DNA from: Rhizobium sp. AC27/96
GTDB taxonomy: Bacteria; Pseudomonadota; Alphaproteobacteria; Rhizobiales; Rhizobiaceae
DNA: 64,000 nt
Assembly (NCBI RefSeq): GCF_001692325.1
Contig: NZ_LXKN01000019.1
Location: 24,438 to 88,437, forward strand
Direction: 5' to 3'
This document shows positions 33,600 through 41,029 of this stretch, piece after piece (position 1 is the first letter of the stretch; every line of letters starts with the position of its first letter). The translations under genes and the position numbers were made by a program. The notes below the pieces were generated by a model, which saw only the letters and a program-made list of their open reading frames with translations, was not told the origin of the DNA and did no database searches.

Positions 33600-34295
33600 T
33601 CAGATCGACTTCAGGGAAACCCGCTGCTCGAGTTTTTCCGCCTCTTCCTTCCGCTCGCTGTAGCGATCGGTGAGGTAGTCGGACGCGTTGCGCGTCAGGA
33701 TGGTGAAATTCACAAGTTCCTCGCAGACATCCACGACCCGATCGTAGTAGGAGGATGGCTTCATGCGTCCGTCAGCATGGAATGCCTGGAAAGCCTTGGC
33801 GACCGACGACTGGTTCGGGATGGTGATCATCCGCATCCAACGGCCGAGAACCCGGAGCTGGTTGATGGCGTTGAACGATTGTGAGCCACCGGAAACCTGC
33901 ATGACCGCAAGCGTCTTGCCCTGTGTCGGCCGGACCGAGCCGACAGACAGCGGTATCCAGTCGATCTGGGATTTCATAATGCCAGTCATGGCACCGTGGC
34001 GTTCCGGGCTGACCCACACCTGGCCCTCAGACCATTCCGACAACCCCCGCAGTTCCTGCACCTTGGGATGCGTCACCGGCGCAGCATCTGGCAAGGGAAG
34101 GCCCTCCGGATTGAAGATCCGTATCTCGCAGCCGAAGTGTTCGAGCAATCGTGCGGCCTCGTGCGCCAGGAACCGGCTGTAGGAGATGGTCTGAAGCGAA
34201 CTATAGGGGATCAGAATGCGTGGCTTAGCCGAGTGTCGGCGATGTGACACGATCTTGGAGCTATTGATAAAGTCTAAAGCCCGGGATTTCCTCAT
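33600..34295 (-). CDS. arsH: ArsH-like NADPH:FMN oxidoreductase, damaged at the N-terminus
   Basis: ArsH is a cytoplasmic flavin enzyme that oxidises organoarsenicals. From about residue 24 the protein follows the family closely: CEIRIFNPEGLPLPDAA, WVSPERHGAMTGIMKSQIDW, VSGGSQSFNA and the ending YSERKEEAEKLEQRV. The FMN-phosphate loop, usually LYGSLR..SYSR, reads PYSSLQTISYSR, so the conserved Gly and Arg are lost. The 23 residues before it are unlike ArsH and overlap the 3' end of gajB by 35 bases. The original start seems to have been lost at the boundary with the Gabija genes, so this is probably non-functional or altered. Confidence 0.75.
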   Translation of the reverse strand: MRKSRALDFINSSKIVSHRRHSAKPRILIPYSSLQTISYSRFLAHEAARLLEHFGCEIRIFNPEGLPLPDAAPVTHPKVQELRGLSEWSEGQVWVSPERHGAMTGIMKSQIDWIPLSVGSVRPTQGKTLAVMQVSGGSQSFNAINQLRVLGRWMRMITIPNQSSVAKAFQAFHADGRMKPSSYYDRVVDVCEELVNFTILTRNASDYLTDRYSERKEEAEKLEQRVSLKSI

Positions 34296-35400
34296 TGTCG
34301 GGAAGGTCGAATACGACTGCGACGACGTGCCTAGCTCTGGTGAGCGCGACGTACAGCTTGGCGCGGGTTTCGGATTTCAATGGGGATTGTGGATCTTTAA
34401 GCCAATCCACCATCTCTGTCGTGGGATAGATGATGACGCGGTCGAAACCGAGGCCCTTGGATCTGCCGAATGTGAAAACTGGAAGATCGCCGGAGCCGAC
34501 CCGAATGTTGGAACCCCAGCGAAGCTGCACTGGTCGGATAGATTCCAGATAGCGGGGCAAGTCCTTGCGCCGAACGATATAAAGGCCCGCATCCGCCGGT
34601 ATCGGCTGCCGACAGCCGACGCAAGTACATGCGTCAGTCGCGGCCATCGCAGGATATAGCTTTGAGGACAGTTCACAGATCGCAGTGCTATTGCGATGTG
34701 ACGTCACCAAGCTGGTCACATCGATATCGCACGTGATCTTTCGGGGCAGTTCTGTTCGAACGAAATCGGCAATGCGCCCATCCCTGTATTTTTTTAGCCG
34801 TGCCTCATGGTGGGTGACATAGGTGACCTGTCGCGGATCGCCCACCAGGACTACGTTGGACGGCCCCCTGAAAAGAGCCAATAGAATGTCTAGGTCATGG
34901 CCAGCGAGATCCTGTACTTCGTCCACGAAGATGTAAGGGAAAATGCGTGAGAAACGCTCGAAGACGGCGCCGTCAGATACCTCGTTGCACCGGATCACAA
35001 GCTTCGACAACTTATCCGAATAAACACGATCTCGACGATCGAAATAGCAGCGCCTGAAATCCTCTTCCCCCCAATAGACTGGCCGCCCTTGCCGATCACG
35101 GCGACGAAAACCAGATCGTTGTGAGACAAGCAACATACCGCCAACATTCCAATCGAAAAGCTGGCCTTGAAAGGGTTTGATGCCGTGCTCGATCAGCAGG
35201 CTGAACCATGTCTGTATATGTATATTGTCCGGAACTGACCCATGGATTTCGAAAAATTTCCGTCTGATCTCTTCTTCGTTGGATTCGGTATAGGTCGTGA
35301 TGAGAACACGTTTTGCCCCGACGGCAAGGGCCTGCCTGATGAGGTAGGTGGTCTTTCCCGATCCCGCAGCTGCGATAACGAGCTTGTTCGGCCCCATCAT
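34261..35400 (-). CDS. gajB: GajB-like UvrD-family helicase of a Gabija system
   Basis: A 379-residue superfamily 1 helicase-like protein. Motifs in order: Walker A AAAGSGKTTYLI (near residue 10), motif II YIFVDEVQDL, GDPRQVTYVTH (motif III), and motif VI KLYVALTRARHVV near the C-terminus. CTCVGC in the middle might bind zinc. The ATG at 35400 overlaps the gajA stop (ATGA), so translation is coupled. In Gabija, GajB assembles with the GajA nuclease and responds to nucleic acid or nucleotide changes during phage infection. It is shorter than the roughly 490-residue prototype, with reduced helicase insert domains. Its 3' end overlaps the damaged arsH. Confidence 0.82.
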   Translation of the reverse strand: MMGPNKLVIAAAGSGKTTYLIRQALAVGAKRVLITTYTESNEEEIRRKFFEIHGSVPDNIHIQTWFSLLIEHGIKPFQGQLFDWNVGGMLLVSQRSGFRRRDRQGRPVYWGEEDFRRCYFDRRDRVYSDKLSKLVIRCNEVSDGAVFERFSRIFPYIFVDEVQDLAGHDLDILLALFRGPSNVVLVGDPRQVTYVTHHEARLKKYRDGRIADFVRTELPRKITCDIDVTSLVTSHRNSTAICELSSKLYPAMAATDACTCVGCRQPIPADAGLYIVRRKDLPRYLESIRPVQLRWGSNIRVGSGDLPVFTFGRSKGLGFDRVIIYPTTEMVDWLKDPQSPLKSETRAKLYVALTRARHVVAVVFDLPDNEEIPGFRLYQ

Positions 35401-37028
35401 ATGGCGATGGCGTCCAGGATGTATTTCGGGTAGGTGATTTTTGTCTTCGCTGAGAAAATCGCCAGAGCGCACTCCGTCTTGTTTCGCTTCATGTACCGAT
35501 GGAGGTCATCCAAGGCGTGATCGGTGCCAAACAGCTTATTGAATGTGTCAACGCTGTTCGATTTCACTAATTTCGGCTCAAGCGTATTGTAGTTGAAGGG
35601 CTTGCCACTAATGATCAGGTCGCCCTTATCCACATCGGGATCATAGCAAATCTTGATATGACCGATGTTTTTATAGTCGGCGTATTTCTTTTCCAGCGCA
35701 GCGGGATTGCCGTCATTATCCGTTGCAACTACCACAGGGATTTTCAATGCCTTCGCCAGTTCGAGGAAGCGCAGGAATGAAAGCCCGACGGATATGACAT
35801 CGATCTCGTCATCGATCGGTAATCGCCCCCCGTTTGCATCCATATAGGCCCGCTGGACAACCAATTCATCCGCATCCCCTTCGACGAGGATCGACTTTTG
35901 GGACAGGACGAGACGAAGCGTGTCGTAGCCGGGTAACTTATGAAAGAAATCGCTGGCGTCGAGATCTTTGATCTGTGTCACCCGCGCTTCTCGGAGCAAG
36001 ATGAGGTGCTCGAGCCCGAGCTTGTTGGCGACAAAGCTGCTGTGCGTGGTGATGATGACCTGCTTGCCGCTGTTGTCGGAGCTGATATCGCTAATAAGCT
36101 GATTGAGTTTGGAATGCGAAAGGTGGTTTTCCGGCTCCTCGATCAGTAGCACAGTCGCTTCGCTATTCTTCTTACTGCTCAGTGCAAGCCGTGTCTTGAC
36201 GATACATTGCTCCCCCTTGCCGATGAAGTGGAACGGCACCTCATCGATGTAGGTCATGAGGCTGTTCTCCCACGCGTTGTGGGAGGACATATCGACCGAA
36301 ATGCTTACGTTCTTGCGGCTGATCTTGGCGGCTTCCGCCAGCCTTTTGTTAATGGCGTCGACATTGCCATCGACTTTGAAAGCATCTTTCAGTTTCCGGT
36401 GGGCCTGCGATATGGCGACGCGTTCCTTCTCGTCCAGAAATTCCCTGACGATCCGCGAAATATACATATCCGACCCGCTCTGCACACGCGTGCTTGTGGA
36501 ATCGATCAGCGCAGACTTGACGGGGATATTTCGTGCCATTGCAGGCTGGCGCGAAAATTCCCACCATTGAACATGATAGAATTCTAAGGGGATTGAGCTG
36601 ATTTCCTTAGTTTTCAGCAGCTCTGTGTAGGGCCCGTCATATTTTTTGTCGAACTCAATGGAAAACAGAAGACCGCGAGCCTTCGCGTTCTTTTCAGAAT
36701 TTTTGTCCCCACGTAGGTCTTCCAACACATCATTATCGCCTCCAAGGAACAGTTCGATCTGAATTTCGGGCGGTGCTAGAGGTTCGCCCCTTGCGATGCT
36801 TTCAAGATACCGGCGTTCGACGTCACGGTTAAACAGATACGGAGAAAGGTCGTTTCTGAGATATTTTCCACTGAGCATACCAGTCAGACATAGGTGGATG
36901 GCTTCAAGAAGAGTCGACTTCCCGGCTTCGTTGTTGCCGACAATGATGTTCACGCCAGCGTTGAATTTGACTTCAAACCAGTTCTCGAAACATTTGAAGT
37001 TCTTGATCTTAATCTTCTCGATGAACAT
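35397..37028 (-). CDS. gajA: GajA-like OLD-family ATPase/TOPRIM nuclease of a Gabija system
   Basis: A 543-residue protein with an SMC/ABC-type ATPase: Walker A GNNEAGKST (about 31-39), Walker B VLLIEEPENHL and the H-loop IITTHSSF. A C-terminal TOPRIM nuclease follows, with Glu in ILVEGDADELVV and the D-x-D of VVVATDNDGNP. This is the OLD-nuclease architecture of GajA, which cleaves DNA in the Gabija anti-phage system. The adjacent coupled UvrD-like gene fixes the Gabija assignment over a stand-alone OLD nuclease. All catalytic residues that can be recognised are present. Length is close to the 578-residue prototype. Confidence 0.88.
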   Translation of the reverse strand: MFIEKIKIKNFKCFENWFEVKFNAGVNIIVGNNEAGKSTLLEAIHLCLTGMLSGKYLRNDLSPYLFNRDVERRYLESIARGEPLAPPEIQIELFLGGDNDVLEDLRGDKNSEKNAKARGLLFSIEFDKKYDGPYTELLKTKEISSIPLEFYHVQWWEFSRQPAMARNIPVKSALIDSTSTRVQSGSDMYISRIVREFLDEKERVAISQAHRKLKDAFKVDGNVDAINKRLAEAAKISRKNVSISVDMSSHNAWENSLMTYIDEVPFHFIGKGEQCIVKTRLALSSKKNSEATVLLIEEPENHLSHSKLNQLISDISSDNSGKQVIITTHSSFVANKLGLEHLILLREARVTQIKDLDASDFFHKLPGYDTLRLVLSQKSILVEGDADELVVQRAYMDANGGRLPIDDEIDVISVGLSFLRFLELAKALKIPVVVATDNDGNPAALEKKYADYKNIGHIKICYDPDVDKGDLIISGKPFNYNTLEPKLVKSNSVDTFNKLFGTDHALDDLHRYMKRNKTECALAIFSAKTKITYPKYILDAIAI

Positions 37029-37172
37029 TTCCGCTCCTTGCTTCGATAAGCAACCATAGCTTGTTTATTGATTTGCGGCGAGCGGCGAAACCGGCGCCTC
37101 CAATGGTGGAAACACTTGGACTCGACACGTGGGTAAGCATGATTTGAATGGCCTGATTGCATGTACGTATAT

Positions 37173-37191
37173 TTTCCGTACATTACGGAAA
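37173..37191. promoter_or_regulatory. Operator-like palindrome between gajA and the YfbU gene
   Basis: Arms TTTCCGTA and TACGGAAA surround a CAT spacer. Further CGTA or CCGTA units lie on both sides (around 37164-37169 and 37197-37202). This is the pattern expected for a ribbon-helix-helix regulator, which the rightward gene encodes at its N-terminus. The site lies in the divergent promoter region and could control both directions. Confidence 0.6.
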
Positions 37192-37217
37192 TAAACCGTA
37201 ACAGCGAGAAATGGGCT

Positions 37218-37907
37218 ATGATCAGCAAGACCGAGCGTTTCGAGATGCGCCTCGACCAACATATCCTGGATCGCTTGGACGAATGGCGTTCCGCCCAGGG
37301 CGATCTTCTATCGCGGGCAGAGGCAGTGCGGAGACTGGTGGATGCAGGGCTCTCTTCCAGCGGTAAGGAATTCAATCCGACCAGCGCGGAGAAGCTTATG
37401 CTCTGGCTGCTTACCGAACAGCTCAAGCACACAAAGGGTTACGAAAACGCCGAAAGCATCAAACTCATCCAGGACAGCATCTACGCGGGCCAGTTCTGGG
37501 CGATCGAGTGGGAAATGTCCGGCATCTTCTTCGATCATTCAGGGAGCAGGAAAGCGCTGCCCCTAGTAACCGACACAATGACAATGTGGACTTTTATCGA
37601 ACGCGCTTATGCAGGCTTCTCAGAGGCGGACAAAACACGCATTGAAACTGAAATCGGTTTGTGGGCGCGAGACCCGAAGTTTGACGGTTTCGACGGCAAT
37701 ACCGAAGGAGAATACATGCAGGTCGCAAATTTCCTGCTGAAGAACCTCGGTCGCTATGAAGAGTTTAGGGGCCGTTCGATGAACTCCCATACACACCGGG
37801 TGAGCCAGTCGCGTCGTATGGTAAGTGCCTTCCGCCCGATGCTGGAAAACTTGAGGGGACGGGAACTGAATGTCGATGAGGTCATCAAGTTGCTGCAGCT
37901 TGATTGA
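37218..37907 (+). CDS. YfbU-family protein with N-terminal ribbon-helix-helix domain
   Basis: A 229-residue protein. Residues 1-45 (KTERFEMRLDQHILDRLDEW and SRAEAVRRLVDAGL) form a ribbon-helix-helix DNA-binding unit; the rest matches the YfbU domain (LIQDSIYAGQFWAIEWEM, TMTMWTFIERAY). E. coli YfbU itself has no established function beyond links to cell death. The ATG at 37218 is preferred over an upstream one at 37161, which would lie across the operator palindrome. It is divergent from Gabija and probably regulates itself and perhaps gajAB (inference). Confidence 0.8.
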   Translation: MISKTERFEMRLDQHILDRLDEWRSAQGDLLSRAEAVRRLVDAGLSSSGKEFNPTSAEKLMLWLLTEQLKHTKGYENAESIKLIQDSIYAGQFWAIEWEMSGIFFDHSGSRKALPLVTDTMTMWTFIERAYAGFSEADKTRIETEIGLWARDPKFDGFDGNTEGEYMQVANFLLKNLGRYEEFRGRSMNSHTHRVSQSRRMVSAFRPMLENLRGRELNVDEVIKLLQLD

Positions 37908-37970
37908 TTAATTGTCATAAGAGTCGAGCTCGGCGGACCGGCGTTTTCCGCGATGGAAGGAAATATCGGA

Positions 37971-39035
37971 ATGGACGATATGCTCCCCCACTTTGATCTG
38001 ACCTCATGGTACATCAACCAGCGCCGCGTGCTGGAACTCGTCGGCCACGACGCGGTTGCAGGCGGCTTCACTCTGGCAAAAATTCAACCAACCGAGAATT
38101 TGAAGGTGATTGCCATCAACTCCGCGTTTCAGGATGCCCTGACCCGCTGGCTCGATGAAAGGGAGCCAAAAACACTCGGCCAGCTCGTGATCCTAGACGA
38201 CATTGCGCCCGGACGGATTTTTACATGCTACACAAATTGGTTTTTCAAGGGTCTTAGCGAGGTATCCAAGGCGATCGAGCGAGGGGCAACGCTGGTCCCC
38301 CCGGCGATTGCATACGCCAAACTGGATGACTTTCGTCAAGGCTGGAAGATTGAGTGCCGATTTCAACATGAGCATTTTACGGCCCGTTCATCGTGGAACG
38401 AGCTGAGAGGGCAGAAACGTTTGATCGTCGTCGGTCTCATCACGGACGTGAAGGACACGACCATCGAGGCGGTACCCTATGTGATCGCAAACCCGGCGCC
38501 ATCGTGGGACAAGCCGCAAAGCGCAATCGGCAAATTCTGGATCAATCGACTTGAGTGCTTCGTAGATCAGATCGAGACGTTTCAAGCCGTTCGGGGCAAC
38601 GAGGCGCGCATGACCAAGAATGACCTTAAGCGTCTTGAGGGTGTGTCCGAACACGAAGTGAAGAGGGCGTTTGCGGAAATTATCGGCGAACCGACGGTTC
38701 CAAAGGATTGGGGCGGCGAGCGTTCCGACCTTTTTACAACCAGACTTGTGATCGACGGGCAACGCATCAGTGCCGCCTTCGCCTTCAAGGGGCCAGCGCA
38801 ATTTAAGCCGATGACGATGAAAGAGCTCGGCAAGAATGGAGATCAGATCGATCGTCTGTTTTCCGAACCCGCAGATATCCTGTTGCTCCAGCATTGCCAT
38901 GAGATCACCGGGCCTGTCAGGGGCGCGATGCGCGCTTACGCCCAGCAAATGGGCAATCCCCGAATTTTCTGTTTGATCGACGGCTACGACACAATTCGCA
39001 TTCTACAAGCCTACGGAAAGTGCGGGTTTGGGTGA
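37971..39035 (+). CDS. Hypothetical protein, possible nuclease
   Basis: A 354-residue protein; the ATG at 37971 has GGAAGGAAA upstream, unlike the in-frame ATG at 37953. The N-terminal 200 residues are mixed alpha/beta without a recognised motif. The C-terminal third has a pattern seen in restriction-endonuclease-like folds: an acidic residue in GERSDLFTTRL, the strand ISAAFAFKGP with a lysine at its end, then Q-I-D-R-L and a strand DILLLQH. The lysine-bearing AFKG strand is suggestive only. It starts 63 bases after the YfbU gene on the same strand, so the two may form an operon. Confidence 0.6.
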   Translation: MDDMLPHFDLTSWYINQRRVLELVGHDAVAGGFTLAKIQPTENLKVIAINSAFQDALTRWLDEREPKTLGQLVILDDIAPGRIFTCYTNWFFKGLSEVSKAIERGATLVPPAIAYAKLDDFRQGWKIECRFQHEHFTARSSWNELRGQKRLIVVGLITDVKDTTIEAVPYVIANPAPSWDKPQSAIGKFWINRLECFVDQIETFQAVRGNEARMTKNDLKRLEGVSEHEVKRAFAEIIGEPTVPKDWGGERSDLFTTRLVIDGQRISAAFAFKGPAQFKPMTMKELGKNGDQIDRLFSEPADILLLQHCHEITGPVRGAMRAYAQQMGNPRIFCLIDGYDTIRILQAYGKCGFG

Positions 39036-39103
39036 TTCGACGATCGGCCTCTGCACCTAGAGCGGTTCGAACGCGGGAATTGGCGTCCGTCGCCCAGTGA
39101 GCG

Positions 39104-40771
39104 TTAGCTCAACACTTGGAACTCGTCGGGGTGATAGCCGAACGTTCCTTTAAATGCAGCCTTTGCCCATTCGGTCATCGCATCAGCACGGGCTGGGCTC
39201 GTGATTGAGCGATAGTCGTAGTGAAACGGCCCGTCCGCGAGGATCCACTGAAGCGTCAGGTCGTAGAGGATTGTTGATCCCATGAAGGCATCGAGCGTAC
39301 GCTTCAGCGCGTCTCTGTCACGACCGGCAAACGCCCTGATGTGGATCTGCTCACTGTCAGCTCGGTCGGTAAAAAGCGACAGGTGGCGGCTGAAAAGTCG
39401 CTGTGCTTCTTCAGTCGCGCTTCCGAGCCCCAGAAAGCGGCCGGCCCAGCAGAAAAAGTGTGGATTTGCCAGTTTGCTCCGGCAGAAGTCCATGAAGTGG
39501 GACGTCATGACACGGACAGGTATGTTTCGAAAATCATACCGGAAGTCTGCCCATTCGCTCATCAGCACCCTACCGGACGGCGTCTCTGAGATATCGACAA
39601 CCGCCTGAAGCGCTTTATAGGGCTCGTCGTAGCCCAAACGACTGGTAAGGACACGCGAAACGAAGGTATATTCGTCGAGGCTGTAGGCGGTGATGGCGTT
39701 CTTCAGTTCGGAGTGCTCGCGAGCCGTCTGACAAAGGAGGGTGAATCGGGCACCCGGATCGACGTCAGAAATGAAATTCTCGAAATATTCGATTTCGAGC
39801 GGAAATCCGCGAGTCGGATTGATGGCAAGGTCACAGATGAGAAGGAAGAGCCCAACAAGGGGGCTGTCGATGGCTTCTGGCCACTCGGACCCGCTCAATT
39901 TCAGAAATTCAACGAAGGCGGCCACATAGATTCCGCTGAGATAGCCATCTGCGGCATAGGCGGCGCAAGTCTTCGGCCCTCCCGATGCTGCCAGGAATTG
40001 AAGCTGAATGAACCGAGCCTGGCCCTCGAAAATCGCGTGCAGTCCAACCTCAGCCTGCGTGATGGGTGAGCCATGATAGAAGCCCTCATGGCGTGAGACC
40101 GCTAGCTGGTCGAAAGCTGCTTGCCATTTTTCGGGATCAGGCAAGGTTGCCGGATCCAGATCGCAAGATTGAAGCAGCGCCATTAGCGTATTGCCGTACG
40201 CTATGCGATAGGAATGACCGACACATTCAAAATGCTGAATTTTTCTCAGTTCGAAGGCCCGGTTCGGACTTGCAGCGAGTATCTTATAGAACTCGATATC
40301 CAGTGCGTTGTTGATTGCAATATTGGCCTCGCCAAGCGCCTCCGGCGACGGCGCAGTGCCGTTAACCAAGGCGTCATCAGCCCAGCGTTTGAGAGATTTC
40401 TTCGGTCCTATCGCGTCAACCGCGTTTCGAAGATGCTCGAGGCTGCTTGAAAACTGCGTTGGATAACAGAGGCTGTAGATCAAGCCCGCGGTCGATCCGA
40501 CATGCTGCCACCAGTGGACCGTCTCGTGAATATATGTTGAATAGGCCTGAACGAGGTCGGCAGGGTCATGACCTTCAATATTGCCGGAAGTGAGTGCCGT
40601 GACGAGATCGTGAACACGAGGGCTTAGCCTCAACACGAACTGTTTCGTATTATATAGCCCGTGCGCTTCGAGCGTCGCGGCAAATGCTGTGGGGGCAACA
40701 AGGTCACGCTCCAGAGGTTCGACCAACTCGCGTTTCAGATCATTGAATTTTGGTCCTTGAAAACCGGTCAC
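39104..40771 (-). CDS. Large protein with an HExxH zinc-protease motif
   Basis: A 555-residue cytoplasmic-looking protein. The helix YSTYIHETVHWWQHVGSTA carries HETVH at residues 82-86, the signature of zincin metallopeptidases. A later helix with Glu249 (HAIFEGQARFIQ) is a plausible third zinc ligand, as in gluzincins. The rest is helical and unrecognised. It lies between other accessory genes in the island and is transcribed alone. It could be a protease effector, or the motif could be structural; the long conserved-looking helix around the motif favours the former. Confidence 0.65.
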   Translation of the reverse strand: MTGFQGPKFNDLKRELVEPLERDLVAPTAFAATLEAHGLYNTKQFVLRLSPRVHDLVTALTSGNIEGHDPADLVQAYSTYIHETVHWWQHVGSTAGLIYSLCYPTQFSSSLEHLRNAVDAIGPKKSLKRWADDALVNGTAPSPEALGEANIAINNALDIEFYKILAASPNRAFELRKIQHFECVGHSYRIAYGNTLMALLQSCDLDPATLPDPEKWQAAFDQLAVSRHEGFYHGSPITQAEVGLHAIFEGQARFIQLQFLAASGGPKTCAAYAADGYLSGIYVAAFVEFLKLSGSEWPEAIDSPLVGLFLLICDLAINPTRGFPLEIEYFENFISDVDPGARFTLLCQTAREHSELKNAITAYSLDEYTFVSRVLTSRLGYDEPYKALQAVVDISETPSGRVLMSEWADFRYDFRNIPVRVMTSHFMDFCRSKLANPHFFCWAGRFLGLGSATEEAQRLFSRHLSLFTDRADSEQIHIRAFAGRDRDALKRTLDAFMGSTILYDLTLQWILADGPFHYDYRSITSPARADAMTEWAKAAFKGTFGYHPDEFQVLS

Positions 40772-41029
40772 AACGGGCCTCAGACAATTGTTCTATCTAT
40801 TCGCCGATAGGATTGAAGATGGTCAAAGGTGACGTTGTTCGCAAACGTCATTTTGACTCATCGAGCTTGGCTTCTGCTGAAAATAATAGATTCGCCGCGG
40901 CTATGTTTTCAAGCGGGTGAGAAGAGATATGCACGGACCTCGCGCTAATAGTGTATTTAGAGCGGCATAGGTGGCGATTTCAACGCTGGTATCGTTGATA
41001 CTATAGCGGTGGGAGTAAGGCATTTTCCA

